From contig JAQWAU010000015.1 of NCBI GenBank assembly GCA_028707535.1, forward strand, positions 1 through 39,810: a stretch of 39,810 nucleotides of DNA. The letters run 5' to 3'. Within the stretch, counting starts at the first letter, position 1, and each line of letters starts with the position of its first letter. Source of the stretch: Heliobacteriaceae bacterium. GTDB taxonomy: Bacteria > Bacillota > Desulfitobacteriia > Heliobacteriales > Heliobacteriaceae. Made by a program: the position numbers and the translations under genes. The notes beneath the pieces are model-generated. The model searched no databases. It had not been told where the DNA came from and saw only the letters and a program-made list of their open reading frames with translations. Below, piece by piece: positions 17,437 through 25,221 of the stretch.

Positions 17437-17961
17437 GTGGCGATAAAGTTCAAAAACGGACCGGAAGTCAGCGGCAGTATGGGTTTGCTGATCTCGATAC
17501 TGGTCCGTTATCCCGAAGTGGGAACCATTAATTATGATCCTGAAGGCCGGGTGCTGAAGTTTACCTTTCTGCTACATTGGGAGGTAACGGAACAGAAGTT
17601 GGCCCAGATTGCGGAAACGATTGGGGAGGCTTTGCGGGTTTATCACGGGTTAGAGGAACTAGAGCCTAAAATCGTAACCGTAGAACCCCGGTATGATACC
17701 GGTGGCTTATTTAGTTTAGGAGTAGGCCGGGATATTGAAACCCTGAGCCAGGGTGAAATAGCCTTATTGATTGATCTGTTGCACCAGCTGTTAGGCCCGG
17801 GGATTCTGGAGGAAGACGAACCAAATGTTTTGCTGGAAGATGAACTCCAGTGGCAGGAAGAAATGATTTCTCATATGTTGGATACTCTCAAAAGTGGTGA
17901 CATTGAACAACAGATTTTTGCGTTCCGGGAAGAAGGCCGGGTTATGGTCTACAATAAGTAA
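17437..17961 (+). CDS. Uncharacterised protein between rny and ymdB
   Basis: Not recognised. 174 aa from GTG 17437, eight bases after AAGGAGGG (the frame can extend to ATG 17407). No signal peptide or membrane helix. The first half looks like an alpha/beta fold (GLLISILVRYPEVGTINYDPEGRVLKFTFLL, then helix EQKLAQIAETIGEALRVYHG); a conserved-looking turn PRYDTGGLFSLGVGRD follows, then an acidic helical tail with many E and D (EEDEPNVLLEDELQWQEEM). Bracketed by two putative terminators, it is probably its own transcription unit. Confidence 0.75.
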   Translation: MAIKFKNGPEVSGSMGLLISILVRYPEVGTINYDPEGRVLKFTFLLHWEVTEQKLAQIAETIGEALRVYHGLEELEPKIVTVEPRYDTGGLFSLGVGRDIETLSQGEIALLIDLLHQLLGPGILEEDEPNVLLEDELQWQEEMISHMLDTLKSGDIEQQIFAFREEGRVMVYNK

Positions 17962-17973
17962 GGTGGGAAGTAG

Positions 17974-18010
17974 GAAACTGTGGTTACGGCCACAGTTTCT
18001 TTGCTCTTTT
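17974..18010 (+). terminator. Intrinsic terminator before ymdB
   Basis: GAAACTGTGG (17974-17983) and CCACAGTTTC (17990-17999) form a perfect 10-bp stem with a 6-nt loop; the following TTTGCTCTTTTT is an interrupted T-run. Confidence 0.65.
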
Positions 18011-18044
18011 TAGCTAATTATGTACCGCAAAAGGTGGGATTAGG

Positions 18045-18827
18045 GTGCAAATATTGTTTATCGGGGATATTGTCGGTAAGCCGGGCCGGCGGGCAGTAGA
18101 AATGATGCTGGCGGGACTGGTGAAGCAATATGGGATCGATTTTGTTGTTGCCAATGGCGAGAATGTGGCCGGCGGGATCGGCTTAACCCGTGATACGGCG
18201 AAACAGTTGTTTCACCTGGGCATCGATGTTTTGACAACGGGTAATCATGTCTGGGATAAACGGGAATTACTGGATTTCATTCAGGATGAGCGGCATATCA
18301 TTCGGCCGGCTAATTATCCGGTGGGTGCCCCAGGCCGGGGTTGGGGGATTTTTTCCTTACCCGATGGCCGAAGGTTGGCCGTGGCTAATTTTTGCGGCCG
18401 GGTGTTTATGAACACCCTGGACTGTCCTTTCCGCGCGGCAACCCGGTTAATTCAGGCCATCCGGGGAGAGGCGGACTATTTATTGATTGATTTTCATGCC
18501 GAAGCTACCTCGGAAAAAATTGCTTTTGGCTGGCATCTGGCCGGGCAAGCGGCGGCGGTGCTGGGAACCCATACCCATGTCCAGACCGCTGATGAACGTA
18601 TTTTACCCGGGGGGACGGCATATATAAGTGATGCCGGGATGACCGGGCCCCGGGACTCGGTGCTTGGCGTGAAAAAAGAGCTGGTTTTGCAGAAATTTCT
18701 CTCGCAAATGCCGGTGCGTTTTGAGCCTGCTACCGGGGTGATGCAGTTTAATGCTGTGGTTATTTCTTTGGGAGAGCCGGGTAAGGCGGTGGCAATTGAA
18801 CGGGTCAACCTGGTTTGTGCACCATAA
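18045..18827 (+). CDS. ymdB: YmdB-family metallophosphoesterase (2',3'-cyclic-nucleotide phosphodiesterase)
   Basis: 260 aa, usual length. Metal-binding residues of the calcineurin-like fold are visible: FIGDIVG (D8), ANGENVAGG (E39, N40), TTGNHVWD (N67, H68), DFHAE and GTHTHVQT. YmdB of Bacillus hydrolyses 2',3'-cAMP and affects sporulation versus biofilm programmes; it lies directly after rny there as well, so the context agrees even though one extra gene intervenes here. GTG 18045 starts behind AGGTGGG. Confidence 0.92.
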   Translation: MQILFIGDIVGKPGRRAVEMMLAGLVKQYGIDFVVANGENVAGGIGLTRDTAKQLFHLGIDVLTTGNHVWDKRELLDFIQDERHIIRPANYPVGAPGRGWGIFSLPDGRRLAVANFCGRVFMNTLDCPFRAATRLIQAIRGEADYLLIDFHAEATSEKIAFGWHLAGQAAAVLGTHTHVQTADERILPGGTAYISDAGMTGPRDSVLGVKKELVLQKFLSQMPVRFEPATGVMQFNAVVISLGEPGKAVAIERVNLVCAP

Positions 18828-18861
18828 TGCATAATTTATTTCAATTGTGCAAATTTTACAA

Positions 18862-18890
18862 TTGAGATTAGGCAATTTTCATGCTATTAT
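18862..18890 (+). promoter_or_regulatory. Putative promoter of spoVS
   Basis: TTGAGA (18862-18867), 17 bp, TATTAT (18885-18890) in the ymdB-spoVS gap. In Bacillus spoVS is driven by SigH; no convincing SigH element was found here. Confidence 0.5.
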
Positions 18891-18945
18891 ACATATACAA
18901 TAGTGGAAATAGAAGAAAAAAATAACATTTAAGGAGGCCGTTATC

Positions 18946-19206
18946 ATGGACGTTTTAAAAGTATCAGCTAAATCAAGCCCGAATTCCGTAGCGGGAGCCT
19001 TGGCGGGAGTTTTGCGGGAAAAAGGTGGCGCCGAAATTCAAGCTATTGGAGCGGGTGCATTAAACCAGGCTGTCAAAGCAGTAGCTATTGCTCGCGGCTT
19101 TGTGGCTCCCAGTGGCGTTGATCTAATCTGTATTCCGGCGTTTACCGATGTTCAAATCGATGGTGAAGAGCGTACGGCAATTAAATTGATCGTCCAACCC
19201 CGTTGA
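18946..19206 (+). CDS. spoVS: Stage V sporulation protein S
   Basis: 86 aa, exactly the size and pattern of SpoVS (MDVLKVSAKSSPNSVAGALAG, GGAEIQAIGAGALNQAVKA). This small Alba-like protein is needed for normal progression to stage V of sporulation and is a strong marker for a spore-former. ATG 18946 follows AAGGAGG. It is monocistronic: promoter upstream and a strong terminator downstream. Confidence 0.97.
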   Translation: MDVLKVSAKSSPNSVAGALAGVLREKGGAEIQAIGAGALNQAVKAVAIARGFVAPSGVDLICIPAFTDVQIDGEERTAIKLIVQPR

Positions 19207-19221
19207 TTATCTTTTGGCAAC

Positions 19222-19256
19222 AAAAAGCCTGCTCCGTAAAAGGGGCAGGCTTTTTT
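19222..19256 (+). terminator. Intrinsic terminator after spoVS
   Basis: AAAAAGCCTGCTCC (19222-19235) pairs with GGGGCAGGCTTTTT (19242-19255), nearly perfect, with a T6 tail. Confidence 0.93.
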
Positions 19257-19301
19257 AGATTTTGAGCAGGCTGGAACGATAGGAAAAGGAGGGTGGGGAA
19301 C

Positions 19302-20264
19302 ATGTGCTACCCGGTTGTTGATGCCCACTGTGATACCTTAGGTCATATTGCGGCAGGGGGTTTTGATTTTACCGGCTCCACCGGGGCGGTGAGTCGGCAG
19401 GCATTTGCCGCGGGGGAAGTGGTTCTGCAGTTTTTTGCCGCTTATGTTGATTCCACCGTTAAAAATTCGGGCCCTTTATGCCAAGCCTTGCGAATGATTA
19501 ATTCTTTTCATGTGTTGGTGGCAGATCCGAAAAACGGGTTGGCGCCAGTTTTGGAGCGGAAAGACTTGGATGTGGTGGTGACCGGGCAGCGGGGTGGTTT
19601 ACTGGCCATCGAAGGGGGGGAAGCCTTAGAAAATTGCTTGGAGATCGTGGATGTGTTTTTCCGGCTTGGTGTCCGTTCCCTAGGGTTAACTTGGAATCGG
19701 CGAAATGCGCTTGCCGATGGTTGTGGCGTAGCCGGCCCGCAGCGGGGGTTAACCCCTTTCGGCCGCCAGGTAGTCCGGCGTATCCAGGCCTTGGGGATCC
19801 TGGCCGATTTAGCCCATTTAGCCCCTGCCGGGTTTTGGGATGTGATGGCGGTCAGTTCCCGGCCGGTAATCGTGTCCCACACTAATTGTCGCCGGCTGTG
19901 TGAACACCCCCGAAACCTGGATGATGCCCAAATCAAAGAGCTGGCGCGCCGGGGCGGTGTAATGGGAGTGAGTTTTTACCCGGACTTTTTAGCCGCCGAC
20001 CCGGATACGGCAACGATTGATACCGTCGTTGAACATATTGACTATGCTTGTCAGGTTGCCGGCGGTTACACCCATGTAGGCATCGGGAGCGATTTCGACG
20101 GCATTGACCGTATTGCCCGGGGGATCGTTGGGGCGGCCAGTTTTCCTGTTCTATGGGAGTTATTGCAGAAAAAGGGATATACAGAAGCTCAAATCCGGGG
20201 TATTGCCGGGGAAAACTTCCTGCGGGTGTTGCGCCAAGCCTTGCCCGGGCGGTTGTCAGGTTAA
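19302..20264 (+). CDS. Membrane dipeptidase (peptidase family M19)
   Basis: 320 aa. It shows the M19 zinc ligands: DAHCDT (D-x-H near residue 8), AIEGGEAL (bridging glutamate), DLAHL, VSHTNCR and GSDFDG. The family hydrolyses dipeptides, often with a D-residue at the C-terminal side; no signal peptide is present, so it should be cytoplasmic. ATG 19302 is nine bases after AGGAGG; GTG 19293 overlaps that sequence and is unlikely. The gene is followed 49 bp later by an aminotransferase. Confidence 0.9.
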   Translation: MCYPVVDAHCDTLGHIAAGGFDFTGSTGAVSRQAFAAGEVVLQFFAAYVDSTVKNSGPLCQALRMINSFHVLVADPKNGLAPVLERKDLDVVVTGQRGGLLAIEGGEALENCLEIVDVFFRLGVRSLGLTWNRRNALADGCGVAGPQRGLTPFGRQVVRRIQALGILADLAHLAPAGFWDVMAVSSRPVIVSHTNCRRLCEHPRNLDDAQIKELARRGGVMGVSFYPDFLAADPDTATIDTVVEHIDYACQVAGGYTHVGIGSDFDGIDRIARGIVGAASFPVLWELLQKKGYTEAQIRGIAGENFLRVLRQALPGRLSG

Positions 20265-20313
20265 CGGCAGTCTGATAAAATGCGAACAAACAAGCTCTTT
20301 TGAGGTGACGGAA

Positions 20314-21492
20314 TTGAAAGCGGCCCGGAGGATTAGCGGATTAGGCTCGGCAGTATTTTCCGAGATGGATGTTTTGAGAAAAGCGGTGGCGGCTAAGGGT
20401 CTGGATGTAATTAATTTGGGGATCGGCAGTCCCGACCGGCCCCCGGCGCCACATGTCCGGGAAGCTTTACAGGCGGCTTTGCAACGGGATGATGTTTATG
20501 GTTATGCTTTATCGGACGGCTTGCCGGAATTTAAACGGGCGGTGGCCGGTTGGTACCGGCGGCGGTTCGGGGTGGAACTTGACCCGGCGAACGAGGTGTT
20601 GTCCCTGATGGGGTCCCAGGATGGGTTAAGTCATCTTCACCTGGCTTTGCTGAATCCCGGGGATTTAGCCCTGGTGCCGGATCCGGGTTATCCGATTTAT
20701 TCGGCCGGGGTTTTGATTGCCGAAGGGGAACCGTATGCTTTACCCTTGCGACCGGAGAACAACTATTTGCCCGATTTTACGGCGGTACCGGAAGCAGTGG
20801 CCCGGCGCGCCAAAACTCTGGTGCTTAACTATCCCAGCAATCCTTTGGCCGCTACGGTGGAAGTGGATTTTTTTCGGGAACTGGTTGATTTCGCCCGTTA
20901 TTACGATATCGTGGTTGTGCATGATGTGGCTTATTCGGAATTGGCCTACGACGGGTACCGGCCGCCCAGCTTTTTGCAGGCGCCCGGAGCCAAGGAAGTC
21001 GGGATCGAGCTCCATTCGGTCTCCAAATCGTATAACCTGGCTGGTTGCCGGCTGGGGATGGCGGTGGGCAACCGGGAAATATTAGCGGCGTTGGGCAAGT
21101 TGAAGTCCAACATTGATTATGGTGTGTTTAAGGCGGTGCAATGGGCGGCGATAGCGGCTTTAGAAGGGCCGCAGGACATTGTCCGGGAAAATGCCTTGGC
21201 TTACCAGCGGCGGCGGGATGTCTTGGTTGACGGTTTAGCGCGGACGGGTTGGGTGATGGCTAAGCCGAAAGCGTCAATGTTTGTTTGGGCGCCCTTACCA
21301 CCCGGGTTTACGGATTCCCGGCAGTTCGCCGAGGAATTGCTGCACCGCACCGGAGTTTTGGTGATCCCCGGCAATGCTTTTGGGGAGCTTGGGCATGGGT
21401 ATGTCCGGATTGCGTTAGTCGTATCGGAAGAGCGTCTGCAGGAAGCGGTGGACCGGATTGCCGGAGGGATAATCGCACAACTTTTGACATAA
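20314..21492 (+). CDS. Class I/II pyridoxal-phosphate aminotransferase, LL-diaminopimelate aminotransferase-like
   Basis: 392 aa from TTG 20314, five bases after GAGGTGA (GTG 20305 is an in-frame alternative). The fold-type I layout is clear: INLGIGSPDRPP near the N-terminus, YGYALSDGLPEFKRAV, LNYPSNPLAATV, and the PLP lysine in SVSKSYNLAGCRLG, with a C-terminal GYVRIALV carrying the substrate-carboxylate arginine. SVSKSYN and the overall length fit the DapL/MetC-like aminotransferases of clostridia, some of which make LL-diaminopimelate for lysine and peptidoglycan; an alanine or other amino-acid aminotransferase cannot be excluded. Confidence 0.88.
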   Translation: MKAARRISGLGSAVFSEMDVLRKAVAAKGLDVINLGIGSPDRPPAPHVREALQAALQRDDVYGYALSDGLPEFKRAVAGWYRRRFGVELDPANEVLSLMGSQDGLSHLHLALLNPGDLALVPDPGYPIYSAGVLIAEGEPYALPLRPENNYLPDFTAVPEAVARRAKTLVLNYPSNPLAATVEVDFFRELVDFARYYDIVVVHDVAYSELAYDGYRPPSFLQAPGAKEVGIELHSVSKSYNLAGCRLGMAVGNREILAALGKLKSNIDYGVFKAVQWAAIAALEGPQDIVRENALAYQRRRDVLVDGLARTGWVMAKPKASMFVWAPLPPGFTDSRQFAEELLHRTGVLVIPGNAFGELGHGYVRIALVVSEERLQEAVDRIAGGIIAQLLT

Positions 21493-21527
21493 ACTGGTGG
21501 CGAGGGAATTGGGCAGGGGGGCGGAAG

Positions 21528-21803
21528 ATGACCGATCACAAGCAGGAATCAATCGAGCGACTCCGGCAACAGGTGGATTACTTGCGTTCACGCTTAAACC
21601 GGCTCCGGGGAAGCCGCCGGGTTTTGATGGCCTTGTTGGAAACAGTCGATTTGGAACGGCGTAACGCTATTTCCCGGTTGGAGGCCGAAAACCGGCGGCT
21701 TCGCCGTCGCCAAAGGGCCGACATAGCGGGCGGGTCCACGAAAAGCCCCGATCACAAAAAAGTGGTCTGGTTTAGCAGGAATGACGTAAATTTCGGCGAA
21801 TAA
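21528..21803 (+). CDS. Small basic coiled-coil protein, function unknown
   Basis: Not recognised. 91 aa from ATG 21528, behind GGGGGGCGG. The first two thirds form an uninterrupted, arginine-rich helix with heptads (IERLRQQVDYLRSRLNRLRG, LERRNAISRLEAENRRLRRR), likely a coiled coil able to bind nucleic acid or another protein; the tail is polar. It sits 35 bp after the aminotransferase and just upstream of the cobalamin riboswitch. Confidence 0.65.
   Translation: MTDHKQESIERLRQQVDYLRSRLNRLRGSRRVLMALLETVDLERRNAISRLEAENRRLRRRQRADIAGGSTKSPDHKKVVWFSRNDVNFGE
21777..21801 (+). promoter_or_regulatory. SigH-like promoter candidate upstream of the cob riboswitch
   Basis: AGGAATG (21777-21783), 11 bp, GGCGAAT (21795-21801) resembles the SigH pattern AGGAWWT ... 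GAAT. A transcript would begin near 21808, about 30 nt before the riboswitch. It overlaps the end of the small coiled-coil gene. A TTGACA at 21823 lacks a -10 that would include the riboswitch. Confidence 0.3.
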
Positions 21804-21836
21804 TTAAAAAAGGATAAATATTTTGACAACGGAATA

Positions 21837-21996
21837 TCGCGGGGATGGTTAAGGGAAACCGGTGTTGATGCCGGTGCGGCGCCGCCACTGTAAGCGGGGA
21901 ATGTCCTCCGGATGCCACCGGGAAACCGGGAAGGCGGAGGTACATGATGATCCCGAGCCAGGAGACCTGACCAAGCTGCCACCATAATTCCTGCGA
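21837..21996 (+). promoter_or_regulatory. Cobalamin riboswitch
   Basis: Contains the conserved core GCCGCCACTG (21881-21890) preceded by AAGGGAAACCGGTG, and the B12 box AGCCAGGAGACCTG (21956-21969). The closing helix P1 can form between TCGCGGG (21837-21843) and CCTGCGA (21990-21996). Adenosylcobalamin binding would repress the downstream cobalamin operon. CCACC (21979-21983) and CCTG (21990-21993) can instead pair with GGTGG (22008-22012) and CAGG (22001-22004), a structure that excludes P1 and may be the switch. Confidence 0.95.
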
Positions 21997-22013
21997 GCGA
22001 CAGGGGAGGTGGT

Positions 22014-22046
22014 CCGCTGGAATTTTTCCAGGCGGGTTTTGTTTTC
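22014..22046 (+). terminator. First hairpin/terminator of the cob riboswitch expression platform
   Basis: CCGC-TGGAA (22014-22022) pairs with TTCCA-GCGG (22026-22035) with a single bulged G, followed by TTTTGTTTT. Confidence 0.65.
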
Positions 22047-22057
22047 GTTAATTTTTG

Positions 22058-22095
22058 CCCACACCTTGTCACAGACAAGGTGTGGGTTTTTATTT
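22058..22095 (+). terminator. Second, strong terminator before cobU
   Basis: CCCACACCTTGT (22058-22069) and ACAAGGTGTGGG (22075-22086) form a perfect 12-bp stem with a 5-nt loop, followed by a T-run. It stands 20 bp before cobU, so cobU expression must depend on readthrough or antitermination. Confidence 0.88.
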
Positions 22096-22115
22096 GCTAG
22101 GAGGGTGGATCACGG

Positions 22116-22721
22116 ATGCATATTCAGCCCGGGGAATTGGTGCTGGTTACCGGTGGCGCCCGAAGCGGCAAAAGCGCTTGGGCCGAGCAGTTGGCCAAAG
22201 AGGTGGCTGCCGGGGACCGGCAGGTGATCTACGTGGCTACCGCCGGGGTCCATGATGCCGAGATGTCCCGGCGGGTAGCTTTGCACCGGCAGCGGCGTCC
22301 CGCGCATTGGCAGACCGTAGAGGAACCGGTGGCCCTGGAAAAAGTGCTGCAGGATCGGCAGGTTGCCGGTGTGGTCTTGTTGATTGATTGTCTCACTTTA
22401 TGGGTAAGTAATCTATTATTGCCGGTTTTTCAGGAACAGGATTGGAACCGGGAAAAAGAGCAAGCATTGGTGGAGCGGGGCGCCCGGCTGGCGGCGGCGG
22501 CCAGGCAATCGCCGGCAACGGTTATCGTTGTGGGCAATGAAACCGGGTGGGGAATTGTCCCGGCCGATCCGCTGGCGCGGGCTTTTAGGGATGTGGCCGG
22601 TTGGGTGCAACAGCGGTTTGCCCGGGAGGCTCACCGGGTCTACTTAACGGTTTGCGGTTTACCGGTGCCGGTTAAAGTTCCCGCCGGTAGAGGGGGTGTT
22701 TCGAATTGGCCAGGGCTATAA
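22116..22721 (+). CDS. cobU: Bifunctional adenosylcobinamide kinase / adenosylcobinamide-phosphate guanylyltransferase
   Basis: 201 aa. P-loop GGARSGKS (13-20) at the N-terminus and LIDCLTLWVSNLL in the middle are typical of CobU/CobP. The enzyme phosphorylates adenosylcobinamide and transfers GMP to it, activating it for nucleotide-loop attachment. ATG 22116 follows TAGGAGGG at a somewhat long distance. First gene of the riboswitch-controlled operon; its 3' end overlaps cobQ by 16 bp. Confidence 0.93.
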   Translation: MHIQPGELVLVTGGARSGKSAWAEQLAKEVAAGDRQVIYVATAGVHDAEMSRRVALHRQRRPAHWQTVEEPVALEKVLQDRQVAGVVLLIDCLTLWVSNLLLPVFQEQDWNREKEQALVERGARLAAAARQSPATVIVVGNETGWGIVPADPLARAFRDVAGWVQQRFAREAHRVYLTVCGLPVPVKVPAGRGGVSNWPGL

Positions 22722-24244
22722 TGCTGCAGGGTACTAGTTCCGATGTCGGCAAAAGTGTGTTGGCGACCGCATTATGCCGGATTTTGTATCAGGATGGGTT
22801 GCGGGTTGCTCCCTTTAAATCGCAAAACATGGCCTTAAACTCGTTCATCACCCGGGAAGGGGGAGAAATGGGCCGGGCGCAGGCGGTGCAGGCTGAGGCG
22901 GCAGGTTTGGAACCACAGGTGGAAATGAATCCGGTGTTGTTAAAACCAACGGGGAACGCATCCTCTCAAGTGGTTTTACTGGGCCGGCCGGTCGGTAATT
23001 TTGGGGCCGGACAGTATCACCTGGAGTATGCGCCAAGGGCTTGGGCGATCATCCGGCAGAGTTTCGCGGCCTTGCAGGAACAACACGATGTTATCGTCAT
23101 TGAAGGCGCCGGGTCGCCGGCGGAAGTTAATCTCAAAGCCACGGATATTGCCAACATGCGGGTGGCCGCCCTGGCGAATGCACCGGTTGTGCTCATTGCG
23201 GATATTGACCGGGGCGGCGCTTTGGCGGCCATAGTCGGTACCTTGGCTTTACTCGACCCGGAAGAACGGGACCGGGTAAAAGGGATCATCATCAATAAGT
23301 TCCGGGGTGACCAGGCTTTATTGCAACCGGCTTTGGACTTTATCGAGGACTACACCGGTAAGCCGGTATTGGGAGTTGTTCCTTATTTCCGGGACCTGCA
23401 GATCCAGGAAGAGGATTCTGTGGCTTTGGAAAAAGCCAACATCCGGGTACCGGCCGGTGAGTTATTGGATATTGTCGTGATCCGGCTGCCCCGGATGGCG
23501 AATTTTGCCGATTTTGCGGCTTTGACGGCCGAAGGTGCGGCCCAGGTCCGGTATGTAGAAAACCTCGGGCAGCTTGGGAAGCCTGACCTGGTAATTTTGC
23601 CGGGAACAGAAAATATCCGGGCAGATCTAAGGTGGCTTCGACAGGCCGGTTTGGACCGGGGAATCGGTCAACTGGCCGACCAGGGCCGGCTTGTTTGGGG
23701 GATTGCCGGCGGTTATGCGCTGTTAGGCGGGCAGATTCGGGATGAGGCAGCGGGGGAGAACCCTGAGGTGGTGATTGCGGGGCTTGGTTTGCTTGATGTG
23801 GTGACGGTTCTGGAAATGGGTACAGCAACCTGGCCGGTCACGGCCGAAATTTGTGGTGAAGGACCATTCCTCGGCCCTTTGCGGGGGTTGCCGGTTGAAG
23901 GCTATATAATTGGGCAGGGCCAAAATGTAGTCAAAGACAAAGCAGGCTGCTTCTGTTTTATCCGGCAGCAGGGGGACAAGCCGGTTAACCGGCCGGATGG
24001 GGCGGTAGGTCGAAATGGTTTGGTGATTGGTTCCGCTTTGTACGGGGTTTTCGATAATGACCGGTTGCGGCACCGGGTGTTCAATTTTTTGCGCGCCCGG
24101 CGGGGTTGGCCACCCGTTAGCTTCCCGGTCGGCGAATCCTTGACGGATCGTCGGGACCAGGATTACAATCGGCTGGCCGCGGTGGTCCGGGAAAGTTTGC
24201 GGATGGACTTATTATACGCACTGATTGGCGGCAAGCGGGATTAA
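22706..24244 (+). CDS. cobQ: Cobyric acid synthase with degenerate glutaminase domain
   Basis: 512 aa, normal length. N-terminal dethiobiotin-synthetase-like ATPase (QGTSSDVGKS, KSQNMALNSF, EGAGSPAEVN) and C-terminal triad-type amidotransferase domain. CobQ amidates four side chains of adenosylcobyrinate a,c-diamide. Oddity: the glutaminase nucleophile normally in G-x-C-GGY is alanine here (GIAGGY, A334), the catalytic histidine normally in YLHG is tyrosine (SALYG, Y446), and the usual GYEIH reads GYIIG. The synthetase half is intact, so the enzyme may use free ammonia or ammonia from another protein. TTG 22706 lies behind AGAGGGGGTG within cobU. Stop and next start overlap (TAATG). Confidence 0.9.
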   Translation: MARAIMLQGTSSDVGKSVLATALCRILYQDGLRVAPFKSQNMALNSFITREGGEMGRAQAVQAEAAGLEPQVEMNPVLLKPTGNASSQVVLLGRPVGNFGAGQYHLEYAPRAWAIIRQSFAALQEQHDVIVIEGAGSPAEVNLKATDIANMRVAALANAPVVLIADIDRGGALAAIVGTLALLDPEERDRVKGIIINKFRGDQALLQPALDFIEDYTGKPVLGVVPYFRDLQIQEEDSVALEKANIRVPAGELLDIVVIRLPRMANFADFAALTAEGAAQVRYVENLGQLGKPDLVILPGTENIRADLRWLRQAGLDRGIGQLADQGRLVWGIAGGYALLGGQIRDEAAGENPEVVIAGLGLLDVVTVLEMGTATWPVTAEICGEGPFLGPLRGLPVEGYIIGQGQNVVKDKAGCFCFIRQQGDKPVNRPDGAVGRNGLVIGSALYGVFDNDRLRHRVFNFLRARRGWPPVSFPVGESLTDRRDQDYNRLAAVVRESLRMDLLYALIGGKRD

Positions 24245-25221
24245 TGTTAGTGACGAGTTTTGCCACCGGTGCCGGGATTATTTTCCTGGCAATAATCTGG
24301 GATTTGGTTTTCGGTGATCCGGATTGGTTGCCCCATCCGGTAGTGGGGATCGGCAAAATGATTACGGTCTTGGAAAAAAGATTGTACCCGCCACCAGGTG
24401 TGTCCGGTGCCGTAACTTTTGCCCGGGGCATGATTCTGGCCGTTACCGTAATCTTGGTGGTATTTGGGGTGGTGGCGGCAGTCCTGGACGGTTTTGCCGC
24501 CCTTAACCAAATCTTAGCCCAGGTGCTGGCGGTGGTTTTATTGGGGGTGGCTTTGGCCGGCCGCTCTTTGGCCCAGGCTGCTTTGGAGATCAAAAGTCTT
24601 TTGCTGGCCGGGGATCTGCCGGGGGCCAGGCAAAAACTGGCGTATATCGTCGGGAGGGATACGGGCCACTTAACGGAACCGGAGATTGTCCGGGCAACGG
24701 TGGAAACTGTGGCCGAGAATATCGTGGACGGGATCACCAGCCCGTTGTTTTTCGCCTTGGTGGCCGGGGTACCGGGTGCCTGGGCCTATAAAGCCGTAAA
24801 CACCCTTGATTCCATGGTTGGTTACCGGAATCAACGTTACCGCTGGTTCGGGTGTTTTGCCGCCCGCCTGGATGATGTGGCCAATTTTATCCCGGCCCGC
24901 CTCACCGGGCTGGTAATGTTGGTTGCCGCGATCTTGATGGGGTACCGGCCGGGCCAGATGCTTCGGGCATGGCGGCAGGATGCCCCGAAACATCCCAGCC
25001 CGAACAGTGGGATTACCGAAGCGATTATGGCCGGAGCGCTCGGCGTGCAGCTTGGTGGCGTGAATTATTATGGTGGCGTTCCTTCCCGGCGATCTTATTT
25101 GGGGCAGGCTTTGCGGCCCTTGACTCCCCGGTGCATTGCCGATGCGGTTTGCTTGATGAATGCCTCCGCCGCTTTGTTCGGAATCTCCGGAGTAATAATC
25201 ATGTTTTTGGTGGGGAAGTGA
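24244..25221 (+). CDS. cbiB: Adenosylcobinamide-phosphate synthase CbiB
   Basis: 325 aa polytopic membrane protein. It begins with the family hallmark DLVFGDPDWLPHPVVGIGKMI and continues with VETVAENIVDGITSPLFFAL, the motif NTLDSMVGYRNQRY and a late GGVNYYGG region. CbiB joins the aminopropanol arm (or its phosphate) to cobyric acid in the membrane. ATG 24244 overlaps the cobQ stop by one base, and its own stop overlaps cbiA in the same way (TGATG). Confidence 0.95.
   Translation: MLVTSFATGAGIIFLAIIWDLVFGDPDWLPHPVVGIGKMITVLEKRLYPPPGVSGAVTFARGMILAVTVILVVFGVVAAVLDGFAALNQILAQVLAVVLLGVALAGRSLAQAALEIKSLLLAGDLPGARQKLAYIVGRDTGHLTEPEIVRATVETVAENIVDGITSPLFFALVAGVPGAWAYKAVNTLDSMVGYRNQRYRWFGCFAARLDDVANFIPARLTGLVMLVAAILMGYRPGQMLRAWRQDAPKHPSPNSGITEAIMAGALGVQLGGVNYYGGVPSRRSYLGQALRPLTPRCIADAVCLMNASAALFGISGVIIMFLVGK

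Noticed and set aside
21823-21828. TTGACA as the -35 of the cob operon promoter
   Set aside because: No -10 at 16-18 bp, and transcription from it would start inside the riboswitch aptamer.
24117-24737. 206-aa open frame on the minus strand opposite cbiB
   Set aside because: Low-complexity Ser/Thr/Pro/Ala-rich translation typical of the antisense of a GC-rich gene; cbiB on the plus strand is unmistakable.
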